Positions 1 through 5,183 of a DNA stretch of 5,183 nt are shown here, one piece after another; the stretch's first letter is position 1, and each line of letters starts with the position of its first letter. A program made the translations under genes and the position numbers. The notes under the pieces were generated by a model. The model was not told the DNA's origin and ran no database searches. It was given only the letters and a program-made list of their open reading frames with translations. The stretch lies in assembly GCA_009701115.1 (NCBI GenBank), contig WLKR01000106.1, positions 1 to 5,183 of the forward strand. The letters run 5' to 3'. The DNA is from Actinomycetota bacterium. GTDB lineage: Bacteria; Actinomycetota; Acidimicrobiia; Acidimicrobiales; RAAP-2.

Positions 1-392
1 ACCGCCTCCTCGTGGCCCTCGTGGCCTACGTAGAGGACCGTATAACCCTTCCTAGAGCGAACTTTGAGCTCATGGTGAACCTTTGTTACTAAGGGGCATA
101 CGGCGTCAATAACCGTGCCACCGTTGGTCTGGGCGTCGGCAATCACTGACGGAGGGGAGCCGTGGGCGCTCAACATCAAGGGAGATCCATTGGGAACCTC
201 GGAAACATCGTCTACGAATACCACACCCAAACTCTTGAAATGGTCGACCACAAATTGATTGTGAACTATCTCGTGGTAGCAGTAGACCGGCGGAGCGAAG
301 ACTTTGGTCATCCAGTCCAAGGCCTTGATCGCCTTCTCCACGCCGGCACAAAAGCCGCGAGGCGATGCAAGGAGGACCTTGTCGACGTTCAT
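1..392 (-). CDS. ispH: 4-hydroxy-3-methylbut-2-enyl diphosphate reductase, N-terminal part (runs off left edge)
   Basis: IspH (LytB) is the cytosolic [4Fe-4S] enzyme that reduces HMBPP to IPP and DMAPP in the last step of the MEP isoprenoid pathway. 130 complete codons are visible and the C-terminus lies beyond position 1. Reading the minus strand from ATG at 392 gives SPRGFCAGVEKAI with the first cluster cysteine at C15, HEIVHNQFVVD with H44, SAHGS with H77, DAVCPLVTKVHHE with the second cluster cysteine C99, and GHEGHEE with H127 and E129. These match E. coli C12, H41, H74, C96, H124 and E126 with a constant offset of 3, so no indel interrupts this part. The third cluster cysteine is outside the window. 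The start has no good Shine-Dalgarno sequence. A -10-like TAGGCT lies 6 nt before the ATG, which suggests a leaderless transcript. The gene is divergent from the DUF512 gene. The family call is very secure. Confidence 0.96.
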   Translation of the reverse strand, partial: MNVDKVLLASPRGFCAGVEKAIKALDWMTKVFAPPVYCYHEIVHNQFVVDHFKSLGVVFVDDVSEVPNGSPLMLSAHGSPPSVIADAQTNGGTVIDAVCPLVTKVHHELKVRSRKGYTVLYVGHEGHEEA

Positions 393-398
393 GAAACC

Positions 399-404
399 AG
401 CCTA
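399..404 (-). promoter_or_regulatory. Putative -10 box of ispH, leaderless geometry
   Basis: On the minus strand TAGGCT fits the TANNNT -10 consensus. It is followed by exactly six bases and then the ATG of ispH at 392. A -10 box normally places the transcription start about 7 nt after its last base, so the mRNA would begin at the A of the start codon. No convincing -35 hexamer is seen at 16-18 nt spacing, and no ribosome binding site lies before the ATG, which agrees with leaderless initiation. This is inferred from spacing only. Confidence 0.5.
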
Positions 405-430
405 ACGAGATACACCGCTGGGACGGGACC

Positions 431-436
431 TAGTCT
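431..436 (+). promoter_or_regulatory. Putative -10 box of the DUF512-der operon, leaderless geometry
   Basis: TAGTCT fits TANNNT and is followed by six bases and then the GTG start at 443, so transcription would start at the G of the start codon. The purine-rich AGAGG at 438-442 directly abuts the GTG and is too close to act as a normal Shine-Dalgarno sequence. No clear -35 hexamer is visible near 408-413. The same arrangement occurs on the opposite strand for ispH. This would be the promoter of the whole plus-strand gene series. Confidence 0.5.
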
Positions 437-442
437 TAGAGG

Positions 443-1822
443 GTGTCGGGCGCCGTAATTTCCTCAGTTTCTCCCACGTCGCCAGCGGCGGCGGTCGGGC
501 TGCTGGTGGGTGACACCATTACCTCTATTAATGACGTTCCGCCGACGGACGTAATTGAGTATCAGCGCTTAACCGATGGTGACAGTGTCGTCCTTCTCGT
601 TCAACGAGACGAAGAGGAACTGCTCCGGAGATTCACCATCACCAAAGAAGCCGGCCAACCACTTGGTATCACCGTCGAAAGTGCTGTATTCGATCGCATC
701 CGAACCTGTGACAACCACTGCAGCTTTTGCTTCATCTACCAATTGCCAAAGGGCATGCGGCGGAGTCTGTACATCAAAGATGACGACTATCGCCTCTCGT
801 TCCTCTATGGCAACTACACGACCATGACACGTTTCACCGAGTTCGACCTGGAACGCGTAATCGATGAGGGACTTTCCCCTCTGTACGTATCAATACACAC
901 CACCAACCCAGAGCTACGCGCGGACATGCTTAGGAATCCTCGGGGCGCCACGTCTCTCCGTTGGCTAGGCGCACTATTGGACCTTGGGATTGCGGTGCAC
1001 GGACAAGTTGTTCTCTGCCCCGAAGTTAACGATGGAGATCATCTCGAAGAGACTCTCGGTGATGTCCTAACGAAATACGCCAGCTTGCGAACGCTAAGTG
1101 TGGTGCCAGTGGGAGTTTCTATCTTCTCGACTGAAGAGACGATGAGGCCGATGACGCGCGAGGAGGCGCTTCGAACAATCGAATCTGTCGAACGCTGGTC
1201 CAGTGTGGCCCTATCTGTTGTTGGCCGACCTCTTTTTTATGCCAGCGACGAGCTGTACTTGCTGGCCGGCTTGCCGACACCTGAGGTCAATGATGAGGAC
1301 ATCGTTGACCTCATCGAAAACGGGGTGGGACTTTCAGCAACGTTCATCGATAGTTTTCTCAACAGCACACCCATGAACTCCCTCGGCACCGGTTTCTTTC
1401 AGAGTGTCGACGGGGCTCCAGCTTTGGGTTACCGTGCGCCTCGCTTGAGTGGCGAAGTGCCAACGAATGGCGCCGTTCAAGAACAACTCTGCATCCTCAC
1501 CGGGGAGTATGGCGCCGAGGTGCTGGGCTCAGTGATAACTGACGGTGACGTTGAGATTCGCTCTGTACGTAACGATTACTTCGGTGGCAACATCAAGGTT
1601 GCAGGCCTAATGACGGGTGCCGACATCTCTAGAACCATGCTGGAGGGTGGTCTCGAGGGCGTTCGTTTCGTTCTACCTGACGTCTGCCTGTCAGAGGGAC
1701 GCTTCCTCGATGGTCTTACACCAGCCGAGCTCCCAGCTTTCGTAGATATTGTGCCAACTAGTGGGGTTGCGCTTCGCGAGTATCTTGATATGTGGCGATC
1801 TGACAGGAGCAAGCGTCCATGA
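443..1822 (+). CDS. PDZ and radical-SAM-like DUF512 protein of unknown function
   Basis: This 459-residue protein belongs to the DUF512 / putative radical SAM family (TIGR03279-like). Its biochemical role is not established. Residues about 2-60 form a PDZ-like domain (SPAAAVGLLVGD, then SINDVPP and DVIEY). Next comes RTCDNHCSFCF with C89, C93 and C96 in the CX3CX2C pattern that binds a radical-SAM [4Fe-4S] cluster, followed by the family signature LPKGMRRSLYIKDDDYRLSF. SPLYVSIHTTNPELR and HGQVVLCPEVNDG at 145-197 are also typical. The DUF512 region covers about 285-450, ending with YFGGNIKVAGLMTG and FLDGLTPAEL. The length is normal for the family. An in-frame TAG at 437-439 makes GTG at 443 the first possible start, and the PDZ motif begins at once, so the start is sound. 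It overlaps der by 4 nt (ATGA). That linkage, also known in Firmicutes, hints at a role near ribosome or RNA maturation, but this is inference. Confidence 0.92.
   Translation: MSGAVISSVSPTSPAAAVGLLVGDTITSINDVPPTDVIEYQRLTDGDSVVLLVQRDEEELLRRFTITKEAGQPLGITVESAVFDRIRTCDNHCSFCFIYQLPKGMRRSLYIKDDDYRLSFLYGNYTTMTRFTEFDLERVIDEGLSPLYVSIHTTNPELRADMLRNPRGATSLRWLGALLDLGIAVHGQVVLCPEVNDGDHLEETLGDVLTKYASLRTLSVVPVGVSIFSTEETMRPMTREEALRTIESVERWSSVALSVVGRPLFYASDELYLLAGLPTPEVNDEDIVDLIENGVGLSATFIDSFLNSTPMNSLGTGFFQSVDGAPALGYRAPRLSGEVPTNGAVQEQLCILTGEYGAEVLGSVITDGDVEIRSVRNDYFGGNIKVAGLMTGADISRTMLEGGLEGVRFVLPDVCLSEGRFLDGLTPAELPAFVDIVPTSGVALREYLDMWRSDRSKRP
1805..1809 (+). promoter_or_regulatory. Shine-Dalgarno sequence of der
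   Basis: AGGAG lies inside the last codons of the DUF512 gene with a 9-nt gap to the der ATG at 1819. It is one of only two good ribosome binding sites in the window. Combined with the ATGA stop/start overlap, it indicates that der can be translated both by coupling and independently. Confidence 0.75.
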
Positions 1823-3123
1823 AGCCACAAGTAGTCATTGTGGGGCGCCCCAATGTCGGGAAGTCCTCACTCGTAAACCGTCTCGCTGGACGGAGGGTTG
1901 CTGTCGTCGAGGAACACCGTGGAGTTACACGCGACCGTAAAACCTTTGAAGTCGAATGGACTGGTTCGAAGTTCGACGTGGTCGACACCGGTGGATGGCT
2001 CCAGTCAGGCGACGCCCTGGAAGAGAAGGTCTCGCAGCAAGCGGTAGCAGCCCTTGATCAGGCAGCTCTTATCTTGTTGGTAGTCGACGCTGCGGTTGGG
2101 ATGACCGACGAAGACCAGTCAGCTGCACGGTGGGTCCTGCGAACTGGTCGGCCAGCAATGCTCATCGCCAACAAGGTTGACGACAATTCTCAAGAAGCAC
2201 TGATCTGGGAATTTATTGGCCTTGGAATGGGTGAACCATTCCCCGTTAGTGCGCTCCACGGTCGTGGTTCTGGAGACTTGCTCGACCGTCTTGTCGAGCA
2301 CCTGAACCAGTACGAGGCGGAAGCAAAATTGGTTGACATCGAAGATGAGCCGATTGATGAAGAGTCGCTGCGGGTCGCCATCGTCGGACGACCCAATGTG
2401 GGGAAGTCCACTCTGTTTAATCGGTTGATCGGTGAAGAACGTTCCGTGGTTCACGACATGCCCGGAACGACCAGAGACGCAGTTGACACCGTTGTTGACA
2501 CCCCGCATGGCCGAATCCGCTATATCGATACAGCCGGTATGCGCAAGAAAGCCCGTACTGAAGCCGGGCTCGAGACGTACGCAGTCCTTCGAAGCCTCGA
2601 GGCCCTCGATCGTGCCGATATTGCCGTTCTAGTTATTGACGCTACTCAAGGTGCCACTGGCCAGGATCAGCGTTTGGCTGAGAGAATTTCGGCTGCTGGT
2701 TGTCCAGCTGTAGTGGTACTAAATAAGTGGGAGCTACTCGACGCTGAACAGCGTCTGGAGTGTGTGGCCACGGTAGCCGACAAGCTCGCATTCCTGGGAG
2801 ACGCTCCCGTGCTGAAGGCGTCGGCCCTCACCGGTAAGGGTGTGCACAAACTATTGCCAGCGCTTACCGATAGCGCTGCGTCGTACGAGAAGCGCGTACC
2901 AACTGGTGCTTTGAATCGTGCCATTCGAGACATCCAGATGAAGCAACATGCCCCATCAGGACGAATCCGTTACGCCGTGCAGGGTGCAGTGGAACCACCG
3001 ACCTTCACGCTGTTCTGCTCTGGTCGATTGCCTCAGACATATTTGCGTTACGTAGAGCGTTCGCTCCGAGAACGGTTCGAATTTGGAAGCACTCCCTTGC
3101 GCATTCGAGTTCGAGTTGACTAA
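1819..3123 (+). CDS. der: Ribosome biogenesis GTPase Der (EngA)
   Basis: Der is an essential cytoplasmic protein with two GTPase domains that binds the 50S ribosomal precursor and promotes late large-subunit assembly. At 434 residues it has the usual length. G domain 1 shows GRPNVGKS at 9-16, GVTRDR at 35-40, DTGGW at 56-60, NKVD at 118-121 and SAL at 144-146. An acidic linker at about 165-183 follows. G domain 2 shows GRPNVGKS at 190-197, PGTTRD at 215-220, DTAG at 237-240, NKWE at 302-305 and SAL at 335-337. The C-terminal KH-like domain runs from about 355 to 434 (LNRAIRDIQMKQ, then YVERSLRERFEFGSTPLRIRVR). All G motifs are intact, so both domains should bind GTP. It overlaps the DUF512 stop codon by 4 nt, has its own AGGAG, and is followed after 2 nt by a small gene. 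The identification is very secure. Confidence 0.98.
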   Translation: MKPQVVIVGRPNVGKSSLVNRLAGRRVAVVEEHRGVTRDRKTFEVEWTGSKFDVVDTGGWLQSGDALEEKVSQQAVAALDQAALILLVVDAAVGMTDEDQSAARWVLRTGRPAMLIANKVDDNSQEALIWEFIGLGMGEPFPVSALHGRGSGDLLDRLVEHLNQYEAEAKLVDIEDEPIDEESLRVAIVGRPNVGKSTLFNRLIGEERSVVHDMPGTTRDAVDTVVDTPHGRIRYIDTAGMRKKARTEAGLETYAVLRSLEALDRADIAVLVIDATQGATGQDQRLAERISAAGCPAVVVLNKWELLDAEQRLECVATVADKLAFLGDAPVLKASALTGKGVHKLLPALTDSAASYEKRVPTGALNRAIRDIQMKQHAPSGRIRYAVQGAVEPPTFTLFCSGRLPQTYLRYVERSLRERFEFGSTPLRIRVRVD

Positions 3124-3125
3124 TC

Positions 3126-3302
3126 ATGAATTGGTGCGAGGCCTGCGAGCGGCCTGAAGATTCAGACACCTGCACTCAGTGTGGCGCGAACGTTGGCTCC
3201 ATTGAACGAGCGCCAATACCCTGGCGCTGGCGACTGTTTCTCGTTGCTACCGTTATCTATGTAATTTGGCGAATTTACCAATTGGTAAATTGGTTGACCT
3301 GA
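3126..3302 (+). CDS. Small zinc-ribbon protein with one membrane segment (58 aa), hypothetical
   Basis: This short reading frame starts 2 nt after the der stop (TAATCATG) and fills the whole gap before the gamma-CA-like gene. I do not recognise a named family. The protein begins MNWCEACERPED and has C4, C7, C16 and C19, giving CX2C-X8-CX2C, a minimal zinc-ribbon or rubredoxin-knuckle pattern. Residues about 37-54 (LFLVATVIYVIWRIYQLV) are hydrophobic and make a likely single transmembrane helix, preceded by a basic WRWR. The positive-inside rule would put the zinc knuckle in the cytoplasm. There is no good Shine-Dalgarno sequence, so it is probably translated by coupling to der. Its TGA at 3300-3302 overlaps the GAGGAG of the next gene. 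Both the paired cysteines and the fit between neighbours argue that it is a real gene. It could be a membrane-anchored partner of Der or a metal-binding accessory protein, but no function can be assigned. Confidence 0.78.
   Translation: MNWCEACERPEDSDTCTQCGANVGSIERAPIPWRWRLFLVATVIYVIWRIYQLVNWLT
3272..3291. repeat. Perfect 20-bp palindrome upstream of the gamma-CA-like gene
   Basis: AATTTACCAATTGGTAAATT is identical to its own reverse complement over all 20 bases. It lies inside the last codons of the small zinc-ribbon gene, and its right end is 20 nt before the ATG at 3312. It is AT-rich compared with its surroundings. As RNA it could fold only an 8-bp stem with a 4-base loop and just two GC pairs, and no U tract follows, so it is not a convincing terminator. 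A dimeric regulator's operator is the more natural reading. Chance within a coding sequence remains possible. Confidence 0.45.
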
Positions 3303-3306
3303 GGAG
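3301..3306 (+). promoter_or_regulatory. Shine-Dalgarno sequence of the gamma-CA-like gene
   Basis: GAGGAG is placed 5 nt before the ATG at 3312 and its first two bases are the end of the upstream TGA stop codon. It is the strongest ribosome binding site in the window and fixes the start at 3312. The stop/SD overlap would couple translation of the small gene and the gamma-CA-like gene. Confidence 0.8.
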
Positions 3307-3311
3307 TAAAT

Positions 3312-3830
3312 ATGGCTATCTACGCACTTGGAGATCGGGTTCCCTCAATACACCCTGACGCATTCGTCCATCCCGACGCAACCGTGATCGGCGACGTCAC
3401 TATCGGTGCTCAATCTTCTATTTGGCCCGCCGCCGTTCTCCGTGGCGACTACGGCACCATTGTGATTGGTGAGAGAACCTCCATTCAAGATGGCGCAGTC
3501 GTGCACGCAGTAGAAGCCTTTCCTACAATTGTGGGAAACGATGTCGTAGTCGGCCACCTAGCCCATTTGGAAGGTTGCGTGATTCACGATGGCTCTCTCG
3601 TAGGGAGTGGCTCCATTGTGCTTCACCACGCTCACGTCCACACCGGCGCCACGGTGGGTGCTGGGGCAGTGGTGACAAATAACCAAATTGTCCCCGAGGA
3701 TGCTCTCGCAGTGGGAATCCCAGCCAAGATCAAGGACGGGGCCAGCAGTCGACCCCTCATCGAAGCCTCCGCCGCTGTCTACGTTGCCAACACCCTTCGC
3801 TACAAGCAAGAACTAAAGAGATTGGACTAA
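3312..3830 (+). CDS. Gamma-carbonic-anhydrase-like hexapeptide-repeat protein
   Basis: This 172-residue protein belongs to the gamma-CA / YrdA / PaaY group of left-handed beta-helix trimers, which bind zinc between subunits and may hydrate CO2. Not all members are active. The N-terminus (IHPDAFVHPDATVIGDVTIG) and repeated [LIV]-G-x4 turns through about residue 122 form the helix. A C-terminal helix (about 150-170) packs against it. R44 and D46 (LRGD), Q59 and D60 (SIQDGAVVH) and zinc ligands H65 and H82 are present. The third zinc ligand should be at residue 87 (VGHxxxxH in relatives), but the sequence reads VGHLAHLEG, putting Glu at 87 and an extra His at 85. A second histidine cluster, LHHAHVH, lies at 104-110. 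Activity as a carbonic anhydrase is therefore uncertain. It has a strong GAGGAG ribosome site and ends 2 nt before the FAH-family gene. The fold assignment is firm and the enzymatic one is not. Confidence 0.9.
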   Translation: MAIYALGDRVPSIHPDAFVHPDATVIGDVTIGAQSSIWPAAVLRGDYGTIVIGERTSIQDGAVVHAVEAFPTIVGNDVVVGHLAHLEGCVIHDGSLVGSGSIVLHHAHVHTGATVGAGAVVTNNQIVPEDALAVGIPAKIKDGASSRPLIEASAAVYVANTLRYKQELKRLD

Positions 3831-3832
3831 CC

Positions 3833-4651
3833 ATGCAAATTGCTCGTGCAAACAACCGATTGCTGCTTCACGAGGAAGGTCGATTCTTCGAGATTGAAGG
3901 AGCTGACGACCAATATGGGTTTGGTGTCGGCTCCGTGCTCGGACACCTCGAGACCCTTAAGCGAGGTGCTGAAATCGCTGCACCTGAGACTCTCCAGGCT
4001 CCGTTTCCCTGCCCAACCCAAATCTTCGCCGTAGGGCTCAACTACAAAAATCATGCTGCCGAAATGGACCTACCCCTGCCGGTAACACCGATGGTGTTCG
4101 CGAAATTTGCATCCTGCATCGCCGATCCCAACACAGATGTGCACATCCCTGGAGACACAACCGACTGGGAGGCTGAGCTCGTCATCGTGGTTGGTCGTAA
4201 TGGCCGCAATATCGCAGCGTCAGATGCTTCTTCGTACATTGCTGGCTACATGGTTGGACAGGACGTTTCCGAGCGAACGGTACAAATGGCATCATCTCCA
4301 GCACAGTTCAGTATGGGAAAGAGTTTTGAGAACTTCGCGCCGATGGGACCCTGGTTTACTTCGGCCGATGAGATCGAAAATCCGAATGACCTTCTGATTC
4401 AATGCTCCCTCAACGACAACTTGATGCAAAACGAATCCACCGAGGACATGGCCTTTTCCGTTCCCGAGATTGTTGCCTTCATCTCCTCGGTGTGTGAACT
4501 GCGAACTGGGGATCTGATATTCACCGGAAGCCCGGCCGGGGTAGGACAGGGCCAGAATCCCAAGCGTTTCCTCAGAGACGGTGACGTCCTATCAACCTCA
4601 ATTGAGAAGCTCGGAACGATTACCAATACGTTTCGTCGTGCAAAGTCATAA
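3833..4651 (+). CDS. Fumarylacetoacetate hydrolase family protein
   Basis: This 272-residue cytosolic enzyme belongs to the FAH superfamily. These enzymes cleave or isomerise C-C bonds of diketo or oxo acids (fumarylacetoacetate, 2-hydroxyhepta-2,4-dienedioate, acylpyruvates, oxaloacetate) with Mg2+ or Mn2+. Residues 1-60 are a variable N-terminal region. The catalytic domain starts at FAVGLNYKNHAAEM, with H74 and E77 as the likely catalytic pair. The metal ligands are E113 and E115 (DWEAELVIVVGR) and D144 (GQDVSER). K91, K164 (GKSFENFAPMGPW) and TGSPAGVG at 231-238 complete the active-site signatures, so it looks functional. The substrate cannot be read from sequence. The ATG lies 2 nt after the upstream stop without a strong Shine-Dalgarno sequence, and the stop overlaps the next start as TAATG, so translation is probably coupled on both sides. 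The neighbours do not form a recognisable aromatic degradation pathway. Confidence 0.93.
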   Translation: MQIARANNRLLLHEEGRFFEIEGADDQYGFGVGSVLGHLETLKRGAEIAAPETLQAPFPCPTQIFAVGLNYKNHAAEMDLPLPVTPMVFAKFASCIADPNTDVHIPGDTTDWEAELVIVVGRNGRNIAASDASSYIAGYMVGQDVSERTVQMASSPAQFSMGKSFENFAPMGPWFTSADEIENPNDLLIQCSLNDNLMQNESTEDMAFSVPEIVAFISSVCELRTGDLIFTGSPAGVGQGQNPKRFLRDGDVLSTSIEKLGTITNTFRRAKS

Positions 4652-5183
4652 TGACGACTAACGAACGCAAGGGTTCAACACAACACACGAGAGAAGTTCT
4701 CGCCGCCAGTCTCGGCTCACTCCCGTTTGAAGATCGATCAGATTTCGAACGAGCTTCTCGAGGGAAATTGGCCGACGCGCTCGAGCGTCAGATAATCGGT
4801 CGATTCGGGCAAGCGGTATGGGATTTAGATGCTTACGACTTCGAAGAGGCCGATGGTTCTGACTCTGTTCATCCAAGTTTGTGGCGTCAAGCACAGTTGA
4901 ACAACCACTCTGGGCTCTTTCAAGTGACCGACGGTATTTATCAAGTGCGTGGCCTGGATATCTCAAATATCACATTCATTCGTGGTCATGAAGGGTGGAT
5001 AATTATCGACCCTCTCACTGGGACTGAAACGGCGGCGGCAGCCCTGCAGTTAATCAATAGTCACTTTGGCGAACGACCGGTCAAGGCAGTGATCTACACG
5101 CACTCGCACACTGATCACTTTGGAGGCATCCTTGCTGTTGTGTCCGAGGAGGAGGTAGCTAACGGAACCGTCGACATCTTTGC
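4651..5183 (+). CDS. SdsA1/YjcS-type alkyl sulfatase, metallo-beta-lactamase fold, N-terminal part (runs off right edge)
   Basis: 177 complete codons of a linear alkylsulfatase are visible. Characterised relatives (Pseudomonas SdsA1, yeast Bds1) hydrolyse alkyl sulfates such as SDS to alcohol and sulfate. The N-terminal part shows WDLDAYDF at 57-64 and HPSLWRQAQLNN at 74-85, a family hallmark. GLFQVTDGIYQVRG and GWIIIDPLTGTETAAAAL lead into the metallo-beta-lactamase core. YTHSHTDHFGG carries the first zinc motif with H151, H153, D155 and H156. The rest of the core, the dimerisation domain and the C-terminal SCP2-like domain lie past position 5183. No signal peptide or membrane segment is seen: the N-terminus (MTTNERKGSTQHTREV) is polar, so a cytoplasmic location is likely, unlike secreted SdsA1. 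It starts in the TAATG overlap with the FAH-family gene and has no ribosome site of its own, implying coupled translation. Family is secure, exact substrate is not. Confidence 0.93.
   Translation, partial: MTTNERKGSTQHTREVLAASLGSLPFEDRSDFERASRGKLADALERQIIGRFGQAVWDLDAYDFEEADGSDSVHPSLWRQAQLNNHSGLFQVTDGIYQVRGLDISNITFIRGHEGWIIIDPLTGTETAAAALQLINSHFGERPVKAVIYTHSHTDHFGGILAVVSEEEVANGTVDIF

Noticed and set aside
438..442. AGAGG as the Shine-Dalgarno sequence of the DUF512 gene
   Set aside because: It directly abuts the GTG at 443 with no spacer, and no later start codon fits without cutting into the PDZ domain.
162..458. Plus-strand open frame of 98 codons opposite ispH
   Set aside because: It lies antisense to a clear IspH coding sequence with all its cluster ligands in place, and its translation has no recognisable motif.
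1848..2411. Near-identical DNA segments at 1848-1870 and 2391-2411 suggesting a repeat
   Set aside because: They are the P-loop codons (GRPNVGKS) of the two homologous GTPase domains of Der, an ancient internal duplication typical of the family.
2119..2508. Minus-strand open frame of 129 codons inside der
   Set aside because: It is the complement of the intact second half of G domain 1, the linker and the start of G domain 2 of Der, and its predicted protein resembles nothing.
3272..3291. Palindrome read as an intrinsic terminator after der and the small gene
   Set aside because: The possible stem has only two GC pairs, no U tract follows, and the next gene starts 20 nt later with a strong ribosome site.
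4658..4966. Minus-strand open frame of 102 codons at the start of the alkylsulfatase gene
   Set aside because: The opposite strand encodes family-conserved alkylsulfatase sequence (WRQAQLNN region), so this is a shadow frame.

Overview
The window is a compact stretch of bacterial chromosome with moderate GC. It probably comes from an actinobacterium-like lineage, with Acidimicrobiia as my best guess. This rests on the style of the IspH N-terminus (CYHEIVHN), the actinobacterial look of the DUF512 protein (FCFIYQLP), and two TANNNT -10 boxes placed for leaderless transcripts. The assignment is inferred by eye, and Chloroflexota cannot be excluded. No mobile element, CRISPR array, tRNA or rRNA is visible.

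Layout. Positions 1-392 (minus strand) hold the N-terminal third of ispH, the last enzyme of the MEP isoprenoid pathway. It runs off the left edge. A 50-bp gap (393-442) separates it from a divergent plus-strand gene for a PDZ plus radical-SAM-like plus DUF512 protein (443-1822). From there every gene is on the plus strand and almost touching the next: der/engA (double-GTPase ribosome assembly factor, 1819-3123), a 58-residue zinc-ribbon/single-TM protein (3126-3302), a gamma-carbonic-anhydrase-like beta-helix protein (3312-3830), a fumarylacetoacetate-hydrolase-family enzyme (3833-4651), and the N-terminal part of an SdsA1-type alkylsulfatase (4651 to the right edge).

The plus-strand junctions are a 4-nt overlap, then gaps of 2, 9 and 2 nt, then a 1-nt overlap. 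I therefore read the whole strand as one transcriptional unit. It joins a ribosome-biogenesis core (DUF512-Der) to a downstream catabolic or metabolic set (gamma-CA-like, FAH-family, alkylsulfatase). No intergenic terminator is visible.

The points most worth a second look are the mirror-image leaderless promoters in the 50-bp gap, the uncharacterised radical-SAM/DUF512 gene coupled to der, the tiny zinc-ribbon membrane protein, a perfect 20-bp palindrome just before the gamma-CA-like gene, and the loss of a canonical zinc-ligand histidine in that gamma-CA-like protein.
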